Counted from the first letter of the stretch, positions 52,084-59,749 are shown. The stretch is DNA of 64,000 bases from JAEYZM01 sp943372195 (GCA_943372195.1 CALRXS010000001.1:186001-250000); one strand, 5' to 3'. The notes: a model not told the origin generated them from the sequence alone. Program-made: numbers and translations.

Positions 52084-52371
52084 CTAACCAGCTAATAATG
52101 AAACCAACCAAATTATAAAACTAGCAAATGCAACAAACACGATTTGAATAGCTAAAGCAATCTTTTTAAGTACTTTAATTAAACTATTATCATCATCTTT
52201 TATCAACAATAGTGAATTATGTTTGTCGATTAATCGTTCAGTAATAGCCTTATTTTTATTAGTAAACTGCTCTTTATTAAATAGTTCTGAACAAAACTCA
52301 CAACGATCTTCTATACTACCAGAGGTATTAGACCATTTACCACATTCTTTGCATTTTGATTGAACTTTCAT
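52084..52371 (-). CDS. Zinc-ribbon small membrane protein
   Basis: 95 residues. The N-terminus has two CxxC knuckles, CKECGKWSN and CEFC, 17 residues apart, typical of a zinc ribbon. A charged linker follows, and the C-terminus is a single membrane helix (IALAIQIVFVAFASFIIWLVSLL). The ribbon should face the cytoplasm. Family not recognised. It precedes the four-helix membrane protein gene by nine bases on the same strand, and both may act together at the membrane. A TATTTTTG box lies at 52390-52397. Confidence 0.7.
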   Translation of the reverse strand: MKVQSKCKECGKWSNTSGSIEDRCEFCSELFNKEQFTNKNKAITERLIDKHNSLLLIKDDDNSLIKVLKKIALAIQIVFVAFASFIIWLVSLLAG

Positions 52372-52389
52372 AGATAAATATTACTTTCA

Positions 52390-52397
52390 CAAAAATA
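52390..52397 (-). promoter_or_regulatory. -7 box TATTTTTG for the zinc-ribbon gene
   Basis: On the minus strand TATTTTTG, 18 bases before the ATG at 52371. It lies in the 35-base gap to the divergent UMF1 transporter gene. Confidence 0.5.
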
Positions 52398-52406
52398 TAA
52401 TTTAAA

Positions 52407-53720
52407 TTGATTCAGAGATTCACCGATAAATTAAGTTTGAAAGAGAAGAAGAAAGTCATAAATGCATGGGCATTTTATGATTGGGCTAACTCTGTATATA
52501 ACCTAACGATTACTTCTACAATTTTTCCTATTTATTGGTCAGCAGTTACTTCAAATAACGGCAGCAATACTGTGACATTTTTAGGCAGGGAGTTTGTAAA
52601 TACAGCTTTGTACTCGTATGCGCTTTCTGCATCATTCTTATTTGTTTCATTGATATCACCTATATTATCAGGTATAGCAGATTCAAATGGCACTAAAAAA
52701 CGATTTTTACAAAGTTTCTGCTTAATAGGTTCTATAGCTTGTTCATCATTATTTTTCTTTAATAAATCGAATATAGAATTTGGCATTTTCGCATTTATGT
52801 TGGGTACTATAGGATGGGCAGGGAGTTTAGTATTCTACAATTCTTATCTACCTGAAATAGCTACAGAAGAAGAACAAGATAAAGTAAGTGCTAGGGGATT
52901 TGCATTCGGATATATTGGTAGCTCTTTATTATTGATTCTGAATTTAATTGTGATAATGTTTCCTGAAGTTTTCGGAATTGAAAAAGGTTCATCGCTACCG
53001 GCACGCTTAGCATTTCTAGCGGTTGGTATATGGTGGTTCGGATTCGCACAGTATACTTTCAAATACTTACCTGCCAATAAAAACTCTGCTAAAATCAATT
53101 TTAACACATTATGGAAAGGATATAGAGAATTAGCAGGAGTGTGGAATCAATTAAAATCTTTACAAAGATTAAAATCATTTTTAGCTTCATTTTTCTTTTT
53201 TACAATGGGCATTCAAACCGTAATGTATGTTGCTGCATTGTTCGGAAGTAAAGAACTAAAATTAGATTCAGGATCATTAATTGCTACCATCCTCATCATT
53301 CAATTTGTAGCAATTATTGGAGCTTATTTATTTGCTTTTATATCTAAAAAAATTGGCAATTTGAATGCATTGATAATAGCTATTATTATATGGATAGTTA
53401 TATGTTCTGCAGCTTACTTTGTTGTAAATGTTAATCAATTTTACATATTAGCATTCTCAGTTGGTATGGTAATGGGTGGAAGTCAATCACTTTCAAGATC
53501 AACATATTCGAAGCTTTTACCTGAAACTAATGATACAACATCATACTTTAGTTTTTATGATACCACTGAAAAAATTGCGATTGTTTTAGGCACAGCATCA
53601 TATGGTATTATAGAGGAATTAACTGGCAGTATGAGAAATTCTATTTTTGCTTTGGGGAGCTTTTTCATTGTCGGACTTATATTATTAATAAGATTAAGGC
53701 TCAAAATCAATAAATTTTAA
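52407..53720 (+). CDS. MFS transporter, UMF1 (Atg22-like) family
   Basis: 437 residues with 12 predicted membrane helices. The N-terminal signature NAWAFYDWANSVYNLTIT is diagnostic for UMF1/Atg22-type proteins; GFAFGYIGSSLLLILNL and MGGSQSLSRSTYSKLLPE are further family hallmarks. Yeast Atg22 exports amino acids from the vacuole; the bacterial substrate is unknown. The start is most likely TTG at 52407: an in-frame TAA at 52398 precedes it and no ATG occurs before the first helix. The LutA-like gene starts 25 bases downstream with its own box. Confidence 0.88.
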   Translation: MIQRFTDKLSLKEKKKVINAWAFYDWANSVYNLTITSTIFPIYWSAVTSNNGSNTVTFLGREFVNTALYSYALSASFLFVSLISPILSGIADSNGTKKRFLQSFCLIGSIACSSLFFFNKSNIEFGIFAFMLGTIGWAGSLVFYNSYLPEIATEEEQDKVSARGFAFGYIGSSLLLILNLIVIMFPEVFGIEKGSSLPARLAFLAVGIWWFGFAQYTFKYLPANKNSAKINFNTLWKGYRELAGVWNQLKSLQRLKSFLASFFFFTMGIQTVMYVAALFGSKELKLDSGSLIATILIIQFVAIIGAYLFAFISKKIGNLNALIIAIIIWIVICSAAYFVVNVNQFYILAFSVGMVMGGSQSLSRSTYSKLLPETNDTTSYFSFYDTTEKIAIVLGTASYGIIEELTGSMRNSIFALGSFFIVGLILLIRLRLKINKF

Positions 53721-53731
53721 GGTATAAATAG

Positions 53732-53739
53732 TATTTTTG
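53732..53739 (+). promoter_or_regulatory. -7 box TATTTTTG before the LutA-like gene
   Basis: TATTTTTG (TAnnTTTG) ends six bases before the ATG at 53746, predicting a leader of only a base or two. Confidence 0.5.
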
Positions 53740-53745
53740 TTAACG

Positions 53746-54465
53746 ATGAAGGTTGAAGTATTTATTCCTTGTTTTATAGACCAATTATTTCCAGAAACTG
53801 CTACTAACATGATTTCTTTTTTAGAAGAACATGGATGTAAAGTAATTTATAATTCTGAACAGACTTGTTGTGGTCAACCTGCTTTCAACTCTGGTTATTG
53901 GGAAGAATCTAAGGAAGTTGCTCAGAAATTTCTAAACGATTACTCTGCTGATAATATCATTGTGAGTCCTTCGGGCTCTTGCACCGGCATGGTTAAAAGT
54001 TATTACTCTGAACTATTTACCAACTCAGCATCTCACAATAAATGCAGAGCTGTGCAAAGTCAAATAATGGAATTCAGTGATTTCGTGGTAAACGTGCTCA
54101 AACCAACTAGTATCAATTCTGATTTCAAAGGCAAAGTAACTTATCATGATGCATGTGGAGCCTTGAGAGAATGTGGCGTAAAATCAGAACCTCGAAAATT
54201 ACTCGAGATGATAGAAGGAGTAGAGCTCATTGAAATGAAAGATTGTGAAATATGCTGTGGCTTTGGTGGCACATTTTCAGTTAAATTTGAATCTATATCA
54301 ACAGCAATGGCTGAACAAAAAGTACAAAATGCAATTGCTACTGGGGCTGAGTGGATAGTCTCTACAGATTCTTCATGTTTATTACATATTCAAGGATACA
54401 TTGAAAAACATAATTTACCGATAAAAACTATACATCTTGTAGATGTATTAAGCTATAAAAATTAA
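53746..54465 (+). CDS. LutA/YkgE-like (Fe-S)-binding CCG-domain protein
   Basis: 239 residues from ATG 53746 (MKVEVFIPCF); the TTG three codons earlier lies within the promoter box. Two CCG domains are seen: FIPCFIDQLFPE with EQTCCGQPAF (Cys41, Cys42), and YHDACGALREC with EICCGFGGTFS. This is the LutA (YkgE) architecture, the heterodisulfide-reductase-like subunit of the L-lactate-oxidising LutABC system. lutB and lutC are not adjacent, so it may work with partners elsewhere or in a different redox complex. It is followed at one base by the TPR lipoprotein gene. Confidence 0.88.
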   Translation: MKVEVFIPCFIDQLFPETATNMISFLEEHGCKVIYNSEQTCCGQPAFNSGYWEESKEVAQKFLNDYSADNIIVSPSGSCTGMVKSYYSELFTNSASHNKCRAVQSQIMEFSDFVVNVLKPTSINSDFKGKVTYHDACGALRECGVKSEPRKLLEMIEGVELIEMKDCEICCGFGGTFSVKFESISTAMAEQKVQNAIATGAEWIVSTDSSCLLHIQGYIEKHNLPIKTIHLVDVLSYKN

Positions 54466-54466
54466 T

Positions 54467-55510
54467 ATGAAATATATATACTTCTTATTTTTTACTTCAT
54501 TTGCTTTAATCTCTTGTAAGAACGATAATACCTCTACAAAGGTTGAAAATAAAGACAGTTTAGCTGTAGTTGGTGAATCGGTTTCAAAAGAATTATCAGA
54601 ACTTAATCTTAAAATTTCAAGTACTCCTAACGATCCAGTTTTATATAATGAACGAGCAAAGTACTATGTAAAAAATAATCAATTAGATTTTGCATTAAAT
54701 GATTTAGCATACGGCTTTAAGTATGATTCTTTATACATGCCTCTTTACAATACACTTGCTGACTATCATTTAAGAAAATCAGAACCTGCACAAGCTAAAG
54801 CTGCACTCGATAAAGCACTACAAATAAATCCGAAAAGTTATATGACCTATGTTAAACTAGGTGAGTTATTTTATTTAGTTAAGAAATACGATTTAGCATT
54901 TGAGAACATCAACAAAGGATTGAAAATAAATAAATATTATTCGGATGCCTACTTCTGGAAAGGTATGATCTATAGGGAACAGAAGAAGCAAGAATTAGCT
55001 ATGTCAAATTTCATGACTGCTGTTGAACAAGACCCAGATAATTTTAAAGCTTATATGCAAATGGGCTTGATTGAATTAGATAATAAATCAAAAACAGCTT
55101 TAGATCATTTCAATGCAGCGGTGCGCGTAAGACCTGAAAGTACAGAGGGTTATTATGCAAGAGCATATTATTATCAAACAAATGATGACTTTGATAAAGC
55201 TATACAAGATTATACTAAGGTAATTGAAATTGACTCTACTTATTCAACAGCACATTTCAATATAGGTGTTTTAAGATATGAATTAAGAGTAATAGACTTA
55301 GCCCTTTTAGATTTTTCAAGAGCTATAAAATGCAATCCGAAATATGCTGAAGCTTATTACATGAGGGGTTTATGTGAAGAGTCTAAATCATTAGACAATG
55401 AAGCAATCGCAGATTTTGAATATGCATTAAGTTTAAAACCAAATTATTCATTAGCTTCGCAAGCTATTGAAAGAGTAATTAATACTATTAAAATAAAAGA
55501 GAAAAAATAA
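54467..55510 (+). CDS. TPR-repeat lipoprotein
   Basis: 347 residues with a lipobox FALISC (Cys17). About eight tetratricopeptide repeats follow, recognisable as AxxxLDKALQINPKSYMTY, AFENINKGLKINKYYSDAYF, AMSNFMTAVEQDPDNFKAYM and AIADFEYALSLKPNYSLA. It should be anchored to a membrane and scaffold protein interactions, as many Bacteroidota TPR lipoproteins do; the partner is unknown. It sits between the LutA-like gene and thrS, sharing one base with the thrS start (TAATG). Confidence 0.88.
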   Translation: MKYIYFLFFTSFALISCKNDNTSTKVENKDSLAVVGESVSKELSELNLKISSTPNDPVLYNERAKYYVKNNQLDFALNDLAYGFKYDSLYMPLYNTLADYHLRKSEPAQAKAALDKALQINPKSYMTYVKLGELFYLVKKYDLAFENINKGLKINKYYSDAYFWKGMIYREQKKQELAMSNFMTAVEQDPDNFKAYMQMGLIELDNKSKTALDHFNAAVRVRPESTEGYYARAYYYQTNDDFDKAIQDYTKVIEIDSTYSTAHFNIGVLRYELRVIDLALLDFSRAIKCNPKYAEAYYMRGLCEESKSLDNEAIADFEYALSLKPNYSLASQAIERVINTIKIKEKK

Positions 55511-57438
55511 TGACTATTAACATTACACTTCCTGATGGGACTGTGAAACAATTTCCAAAGGGTACCTCTTCGTATCAGGTCGCTTTGAGTATTTCTGAGG
55601 GTTTAGCCAGAAATGTATTGGCAGCTGAAGTGAATGGAGAAGTATGGGATGCATCTCGTGCTATTAATGATGATGCTAGTTTAAAATTATTAACCTGGAA
55701 TGATGACAAAGGGAAGTCAACCTTTTGGCATTCTTCAGCACATTTAATGGCTGAAGCTTTAGAGGCATTATACCCTGGTACAAAATTCGGTATTGGCCCA
55801 TCTATTGAAACAGGTTTTTATTACGATGTAGATTTTGGTGATCGTGCATTTTCTTCTGATGACTTTAAAGCCATCGAAAATAAAATGTTAGAATTAGCAA
55901 AAACTAAATCTGATTACGTTCGTAAAGAGGTTTCAAAAAATGATGCAATTGCCTATTTTCAAGAAAAAGGTGATGAATATAAATTAGACTTATTAAATGG
56001 TTTAACAGACGGACAAATTACTTTCTATTCACAAGGTAATTTTACAGACTTATGTAGAGGTCCGCATATACCTAACACAGGTTTTGTTAAAGCTGTAAAG
56101 TTAATGAGTGTGGCAGGAGCTTATTGGAAAGGTGACGAAAAAAATAAGCAGTTAACTCGCTTATATGCAGTTACTTTCCCTAAGCAATCTGAACTAACAG
56201 ATTACCTAACTTTATTAGAAGAAGCTAAGAAGAGAGATCATAGAAAACTAGGTAAAGAATTAGAATTGTTTGCTTTCTCAGAAAAAGTGGGAATGGGATT
56301 ACCATTGTGGTTACCAAAAGGTGCAGCATTAAGAGAGAGACTAGTACAATTCTTACAGAAAGCTCAAATAAAATCGGGATATGAACCGGTGATTACACCA
56401 CACATCGGACATAAAAACTTGTATGTGACTTCAGGTCATTATGATAAATATGGTGCTGATTCATTTCAGCCGATAAAAACACCACAAGAAGGTGAGGAGT
56501 TCTTCTTAAAACCAATGAATTGTCCGCATCACTGTGAAATCTACAAAACCAAACCTCGTTCATACAAAGATTTACCTGTTCGTTTTGCTGAATTTGGTAC
56601 GGTATATAGATACGAGCAAAGTGGTGAGTTACACGGATTGACAAGGGTTAGGGGCTTTACTCAAGATGATGCTCACTTATTCTGTCGCCCAGATCAAGTA
56701 AAAGAAGAGTTTAAAAAGGTTATTGATTTAGTATTATATGTTTTCGGAGCATTAGGTTTTGAAAACTATACAGCACAGATCTCATTAAGAGACCCTGATA
56801 ATAAATCAAAATATATCGGATCTGATGAGAATTGGTCATTAGCGGAACAAGCAATTATTGAAGCTGCTGCTGAAAAAGGATTAAATACAGTAGTTGAATT
56901 AGGCGAAGCTGCATTTTACGGTCCGAAGTTAGACTTCATGGTAAAAGATGCCCTTGGTAGAAAGTGGCAATTAGGAACCATCCAGGTAGATTATAATTTA
57001 CCAGAAAGATTCGAGCTAGAGTACACAGGTAGTGACAATCAGAAGCATAGACCGGTAATGATTCACCGTGCGCCATTTGGTTCATTAGAGCGCTTTGTAG
57101 CGGTATTGATCGAGCATTGTGCAGGCAACTTCCCATTATGGTTAAGTCCTGATCAATATATCATACTTCCAATCAGCGAAAAATATGCAGATTATGCAAA
57201 AAATATTTCAGAATCGCTAAATAATTACGATATTCGCGGACTTATTGACAACCGAGACGAGAAGATTGGGAAGAAGATTAGGGATGCTGAAATTAAAAAA
57301 ATACCTTTTATGCTAATTGTAGGCGAAAAGGAACAAGAAGAAGGCAAGTTATCAGTAAGAAAGCATGGTGAAGGTGATTTAGGTAGTATGACTATCGAAG
57401 CATTTACTGATATCATGCAAAAAGAAACAAAAATTTAA
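55510..57438 (+). CDS. thrS: Threonyl-tRNA synthetase
   Basis: 642 residues, full bacterial size. A TGS domain (about 1-62) precedes the editing domain (HSSAHLMAEALEALYPG, with the later DLCRGPHIP), the class II catalytic core (PMNCPHHCEIY with zinc ligand Cys, RFAEFGTVYRYEQSGEL, and GSLERFVAVLIEHCAG) and the anticodon-binding domain at the end (SEKYADYAKNI, DNRDEKIGKKIRDAE). It charges tRNA-Thr and clears mischarged Ser-tRNA. It directly precedes infC, a conserved order in bacteria; the intervening 108 bases contain AT-rich repeats and a Shine-Dalgarno for infC. Confidence 0.96.
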   Translation: MTINITLPDGTVKQFPKGTSSYQVALSISEGLARNVLAAEVNGEVWDASRAINDDASLKLLTWNDDKGKSTFWHSSAHLMAEALEALYPGTKFGIGPSIETGFYYDVDFGDRAFSSDDFKAIENKMLELAKTKSDYVRKEVSKNDAIAYFQEKGDEYKLDLLNGLTDGQITFYSQGNFTDLCRGPHIPNTGFVKAVKLMSVAGAYWKGDEKNKQLTRLYAVTFPKQSELTDYLTLLEEAKKRDHRKLGKELELFAFSEKVGMGLPLWLPKGAALRERLVQFLQKAQIKSGYEPVITPHIGHKNLYVTSGHYDKYGADSFQPIKTPQEGEEFFLKPMNCPHHCEIYKTKPRSYKDLPVRFAEFGTVYRYEQSGELHGLTRVRGFTQDDAHLFCRPDQVKEEFKKVIDLVLYVFGALGFENYTAQISLRDPDNKSKYIGSDENWSLAEQAIIEAAAEKGLNTVVELGEAAFYGPKLDFMVKDALGRKWQLGTIQVDYNLPERFELEYTGSDNQKHRPVMIHRAPFGSLERFVAVLIEHCAGNFPLWLSPDQYIILPISEKYADYAKNISESLNNYDIRGLIDNRDEKIGKKIRDAEIKKIPFMLIVGEKEQEEGKLSVRKHGEGDLGSMTIEAFTDIMQKETKI

Positions 57439-57464
57439 TTTTAGTTAATAAGTTAAATAAAAAA

Positions 57465-57528
57465 TAAGTTATTAAGGATATAAAAGCCAAAAACTTAATT
57501 TTCAACAACTTAATATCTAAATAACTTA
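57465..57528. repeat. AT-rich inverted repeat upstream of infC
   Basis: TAAGTTATT (57465-57473) and AATAACTTA (57520-57528) pair perfectly, within a region of several AAGTTA/TAACTT units (57441-57530). It may fold in the infC leader. The same type of GTTATT/AATAAC arrangement occurs at 58861-58918. Confidence 0.45.
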
Positions 57529-57535
57529 ATAAAAA

Positions 57536-57541
57536 AGGAGG
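57536..57541 (+). promoter_or_regulatory. Strong Shine-Dalgarno AGGAGG for infC
   Basis: AGGAGG ends five bases before the ATA at 57547. Clear Shine-Dalgarno sites are rare in this phylum, and none as strong is seen before the other genes of the window. It fixes the infC start. Confidence 0.75.
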
Positions 57542-57546
57542 AAACT

Positions 57547-58110
57547 ATAGCACAGAATTTCAACTCTTCTAGAAACGACAATAGATTCGGTAGGAAGAAA
57601 GAAGCAGAACATCGTATCAATGAGTTTATCAAAGCTTTAGAGGTACGTGTAATTATTGAAGGAGCAGAACCTAAGGTGATGAAACTTAGAGATGCTTTAG
57701 CTTTAGCAGATGAAGAGGGACTTGATCTGGTTGAAATTTCTCCAAATGCAGTGCCTCCAGTATGTAAGATTATTGATTACAATAAGTTTATATACGAGCA
57801 AAAGAAAAAGATGAAAGAAATCAAGGCGAAAGCTGCGAAGACTGTCATCAAAGAGATACGATTCGGACCTAACACTGATGAGCATGATTTTGAGTTTAAA
57901 TTGAAGCATGCTGTTAAGTTTTTAGAAGAAGGAGCAAAGGTTAAGGCCTTCGTACATTTCAAAGGTAGAGCGATTGTATACAAAGAGCATGGAGAGATTT
58001 TATTATTAAAATTTGCTCAAGCACTTGAAGAACATGGTAAGGTAGAGCAATTACCAAAATTAGAAGGTAAAAGAATGTTTATCTTCATTGCTCCAAAAAC
58101 GAAGAAATAA
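57547..58110 (+). CDS. infC: Translation initiation factor IF-3, AUA start
   Basis: 187 residues if translation begins at ATA 57547 (AQNFNSSRNDNRFGRKK follows). HRINEFIKALEVRVI, LRDALALADEEGLDLVEISP and KIIDYNKFIYEQKKK form the N-domain; KEIRFGPNTDEHDFEFKLKHA begins the C-domain. The first ATG (57676) would delete part of the N-domain, and no ATG, GTG or TTG lies between the upstream stop (57511) and 57547. Non-AUG starts (AUU, AUC, AUA) in infC are known and let IF-3, which rejects such codons, repress its own synthesis. IF-3 binds the 30S subunit. Followed by rpmI after 25 bases. Confidence 0.9.
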   Translation: MAQNFNSSRNDNRFGRKKEAEHRINEFIKALEVRVIIEGAEPKVMKLRDALALADEEGLDLVEISPNAVPPVCKIIDYNKFIYEQKKKMKEIKAKAAKTVIKEIRFGPNTDEHDFEFKLKHAVKFLEEGAKVKAFVHFKGRAIVYKEHGEILLLKFAQALEEHGKVEQLPKLEGKRMFIFIAPKTKK

Positions 58111-58135
58111 TTATAAAACCATAAAATAAAAAGCG

Positions 58136-58336
58136 ATGCCAAAAATGAAAACTAATTCCAGTGCTAAGAAGCGTTTTAAGCTCACTGGAACCGGTAAAAT
58201 TGCACGTAAGAGCGCTTTCAAACGTCACATCTTGACTAAGAAGACTACTAAACAAAAGAGAGGTCTTTCTGGTACAGCTTATGTGACTGATGCCGATAGA
58301 GGTAATGTTGAAAGAATGCTTTGCATGGGTAAATAA
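58136..58336 (+). CDS. rpmI: 50S ribosomal protein L35
   Basis: 66 residues, normal size. MPKMKTNSSAKKRFKLTGTG and the later AFKRHILTKKTTKQKRGL are the L35 signature. A basic protein of the large subunit, in the conserved order infC-rpmI-rplT. The 101-base gap to rplT is longer than in many bacteria and contains a foldable segment (58392-58419). Confidence 0.95.
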   Translation: MPKMKTNSSAKKRFKLTGTGKIARKSAFKRHILTKKTTKQKRGLSGTAYVTDADRGNVERMLCMGK

Positions 58337-58391
58337 TTTTACCAAGACAATCTGGATAGACGGATACAATTAACTAATTTTTAACCAGGAA

Positions 58392-58419
58392 ACCGGTCTA
58401 AAGTTCGAAAGACACCGGT
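58392..58419 (+). promoter_or_regulatory. Candidate structured leader in the rpmI-rplT gap
   Basis: ACCGGTCT (58392-58399) can pair with AGAC (410-413 of the 58 kb block) and CGGT (58416-58419), leaving a two-base bulge and a 10-base loop. GC-rich pairing is unusual in this AT-rich gap. It begins 55 bases after rpmI and ends 18 bases before the rplT ATG, a position suited to L20 autoregulation. No known leader family is claimed. Confidence 0.4.
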
Positions 58420-58437
58420 ACCAAAAAACGTAAAGAA

Positions 58438-58782
58438 ATGCCAAGGTCGGTTAACGTTGTGGCGGCACGCCGCAGAAGAAAAAAAATCCTAAAAGCAGCT
58501 AGAGGCTACTGGGGATCGAGAAGTAAAGTTTTTACAATTGCTAAAAACACTTTAGAAAAAGGTATGCAATATGCATATCGCGATAGAAAAGTTAAGAAAA
58601 GAGAGTTCCGTGCATTATGGATTCAACGTATCAATGCAGGTGTACGCCTTCATGGTATGTCTTACTCAACTTTTATCGGTAAGATGAATGCAAAAAACAT
58701 CGGATTAAACAGAAAAGTATTAGCTGATTTAGCTATGAACAACCCGGAAGCTTTCAAAGCTATCGTGGATGCTGTGAAATAG
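58438..58782 (+). CDS. rplT: 50S ribosomal protein L20
   Basis: 114 residues. PRSVNVVAARRRRKKILKAA, GYWGSRSKVFTIAKN, QYAYRDRKVKKREFRALWIQ and NAGVRLHGMSYSTFI are the L20 signature throughout. It nucleates 23S rRNA folding and, in several bacteria, represses its own operon. Last gene of the unit, followed by a clear terminator (58806-58836). Confidence 0.96.
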   Translation: MPRSVNVVAARRRRKKILKAARGYWGSRSKVFTIAKNTLEKGMQYAYRDRKVKKREFRALWIQRINAGVRLHGMSYSTFIGKMNAKNIGLNRKVLADLAMNNPEAFKAIVDAVK

Positions 58783-58805
58783 ATTAAGGAAATTTATTAA
58801 GAGAG

Positions 58806-58836
58806 AGAGGATTGAGCAATCAATCCTCTTTTTTTA
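58806..58836 (+). terminator. Rho-independent terminator after rplT
   Basis: AGAGGATTGA / TCAATCCTCT, a 10-bp stem with a GCAA tetraloop, followed by seven T. The first hairpin after the rplT stop at 58782. Confidence 0.92.
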
Positions 58837-58860
58837 TGCAATAATCTATGTTAGATATTA

Positions 58861-58942
58861 GTTATTAAGTTATTTTCAATTAGTTATTTAGTTATATTAT
58901 ATAATCTACCTTAATAACATAATTCCCTATTAACCTAATAAC
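58861..58942. repeat. AT-rich inverted repeats in the rplT-rpmA gap
   Basis: The 222-base gap between rplT and rpmA holds GTTATTAAG (58861-58869) and its exact complement CTTAATAAC (58910-58918), with further AGTTATT units on the left and CTAATAAC units on the right. The rest of the gap is two terminators (58806, 58958). No ORF is present. The arrangement resembles 57465-57528 and the flanks of the four-helix-bundle gene. Confidence 0.45.
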
Positions 58943-58957
58943 ATTAGTCCCTAAACA

Positions 58958-58989
58958 AAAAAAGCCCGATGTTTCCACCGGGCTTTTTT
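58958..58989. terminator. Bidirectional terminator, rpmA side
   Basis: AAAAAAGCCCG (58958-58968) pairs over 11 bp with CGGGCTTTTTT (58979-58989), 10-base loop. It ends rplU-rpmA on the minus strand (stop at 59005) and can catch plus-strand read-through. Confidence 0.9.
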
Positions 58990-59004
58990 AAATATTATTT
59001 CTGC

Positions 59005-59283
59005 TTACGCTTGTGCTGCTTCAGTAGCTTCGAAAGGTACAACAGATACATATGATTTGTTGTCTGCTTTCTTTCTGAATTCAACTGTACCATCAACTAA
59101 AGCAAATAATGTATGATCTTTACCGATACCTACATTCTTCGCTGGATGATGTCTAGTACCTCTTTGACGTACTATAATGTTACCAGCAATTGCTATTTGA
59201 CCACCGTAGATCTTAATACCTAGACGTTTACTATGTGACTCACGACCGTTTTTCGAACTACCGGCCCCTTTTTTATGTGCCAT
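59005..59283 (-). CDS. rpmA: 50S ribosomal protein L27
   Basis: 92 residues. MAHKKGAGSSKNGRESHSKR is the intact N-terminus, without the cleavable leader found in Firmicutes; GQIAIAGNIIVRQRGTRHHP completes the signature. The N-terminal tail reaches the peptidyl-transferase centre. It lies 40 bases after rplU and is terminated at 58958-58989. The acidic ending (EATEAAQA) is ordinary. Confidence 0.96.
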   Translation of the reverse strand: MAHKKGAGSSKNGRESHSKRLGIKIYGGQIAIAGNIIVRQRGTRHHPAKNVGIGKDHTLFALVDGTVEFRKKADNKSYVSVVPFEATEAAQA

Positions 59284-59323
59284 TTCTGAATTTCTTTAAT
59301 TTGGTTAAACCTTCTTTAATTAA

Positions 59324-59635
59324 TTAAGCAACAATGTTCTCAATTTGGATCTTTGTGAAATACTGACGATGTCCGTTTTTCTTCTTGTATCCTTTTCTAC
59401 GTTTTTTCTTGAAAACGATTACTTTGTCACCTTTTAAATGAGACAGGATCTTAGCTGTAACTTTAGAACCAGATAAAAGAGGCGCACCTACTGATACCTT
59501 ACCACCGTTGTCAACTAATAAAACCTTGTCAAATTCAATACTAGCGCCCTCATCTCCTTGTAATCTGTGTACAAAGATGTGTTGGTCTTTTGCAACTTTA
59601 AACTGTTGTCCAGCTATATCTACTATTGCGTACAT
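59324..59635 (-). CDS. rplU: 50S ribosomal protein L21
   Basis: 103 residues. MYAIVDIAGQQFKVAKDQ starts the protein and FKKKRRKGYKKKNGHRQYFT is the basic rRNA-binding signature. First gene of the rplU-rpmA pair, driven by the consensus promoter at 59671-59700. It is a 50S component bound to 23S rRNA near L20, encoded just across the convergent boundary. Confidence 0.96.
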   Translation of the reverse strand: MYAIVDIAGQQFKVAKDQHIFVHRLQGDEGASIEFDKVLLVDNGGKVSVGAPLLSGSKVTAKILSHLKGDKVIVFKKKRRKGYKKKNGHRQYFTKIQIENIVA

Positions 59636-59670
59636 GGTTTGTTAATATGTTTTTTTAATTATTTGAGTCG

Positions 59671-59700
59671 CAAAAGTAGCGCTTTAATTTGAATTAACAA
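59671..59700 (-). promoter_or_regulatory. Consensus -33/-7 promoter of rplU-rpmA
   Basis: On the minus strand: TTG (59700-59698), 19-base spacer, TACTTTTG (59678-59671). A complete match to TTG-N17-23-TAnnTTTG. The transcript would carry a leader of about 30 bases before the rplU ATG. Confidence 0.75.
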
Positions 59701-59729
59701 AGGTTTATGTTAAAAATTAGTCAATATGT

Positions 59730-59749
59730 TAATTAGCCAATTAGCCAAT
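59730..59749 (+). repeat. Left 20-bp inverted repeat of the four-helix-bundle element
   Basis: Two tandem TTAGCCAA units; its perfect 20-bp complement is at 60242-60261. It also overlaps a small palindrome, TAGCC-AAT-GGCTA. Together the arms could form a long stem in RNA with the gene in the loop. Of the 220-base gap 59636-59855, the rest is the rplU promoter, this repeat and the promoter of the next gene. Confidence 0.85.

Noticed and set aside
58806..58989. Possible small RNA between rplT and rpmA
   Set aside because: There are two terminators and AT-rich repeats, but no consensus -33/-7 promoter directed into the gap; nothing supports an independent RNA gene.
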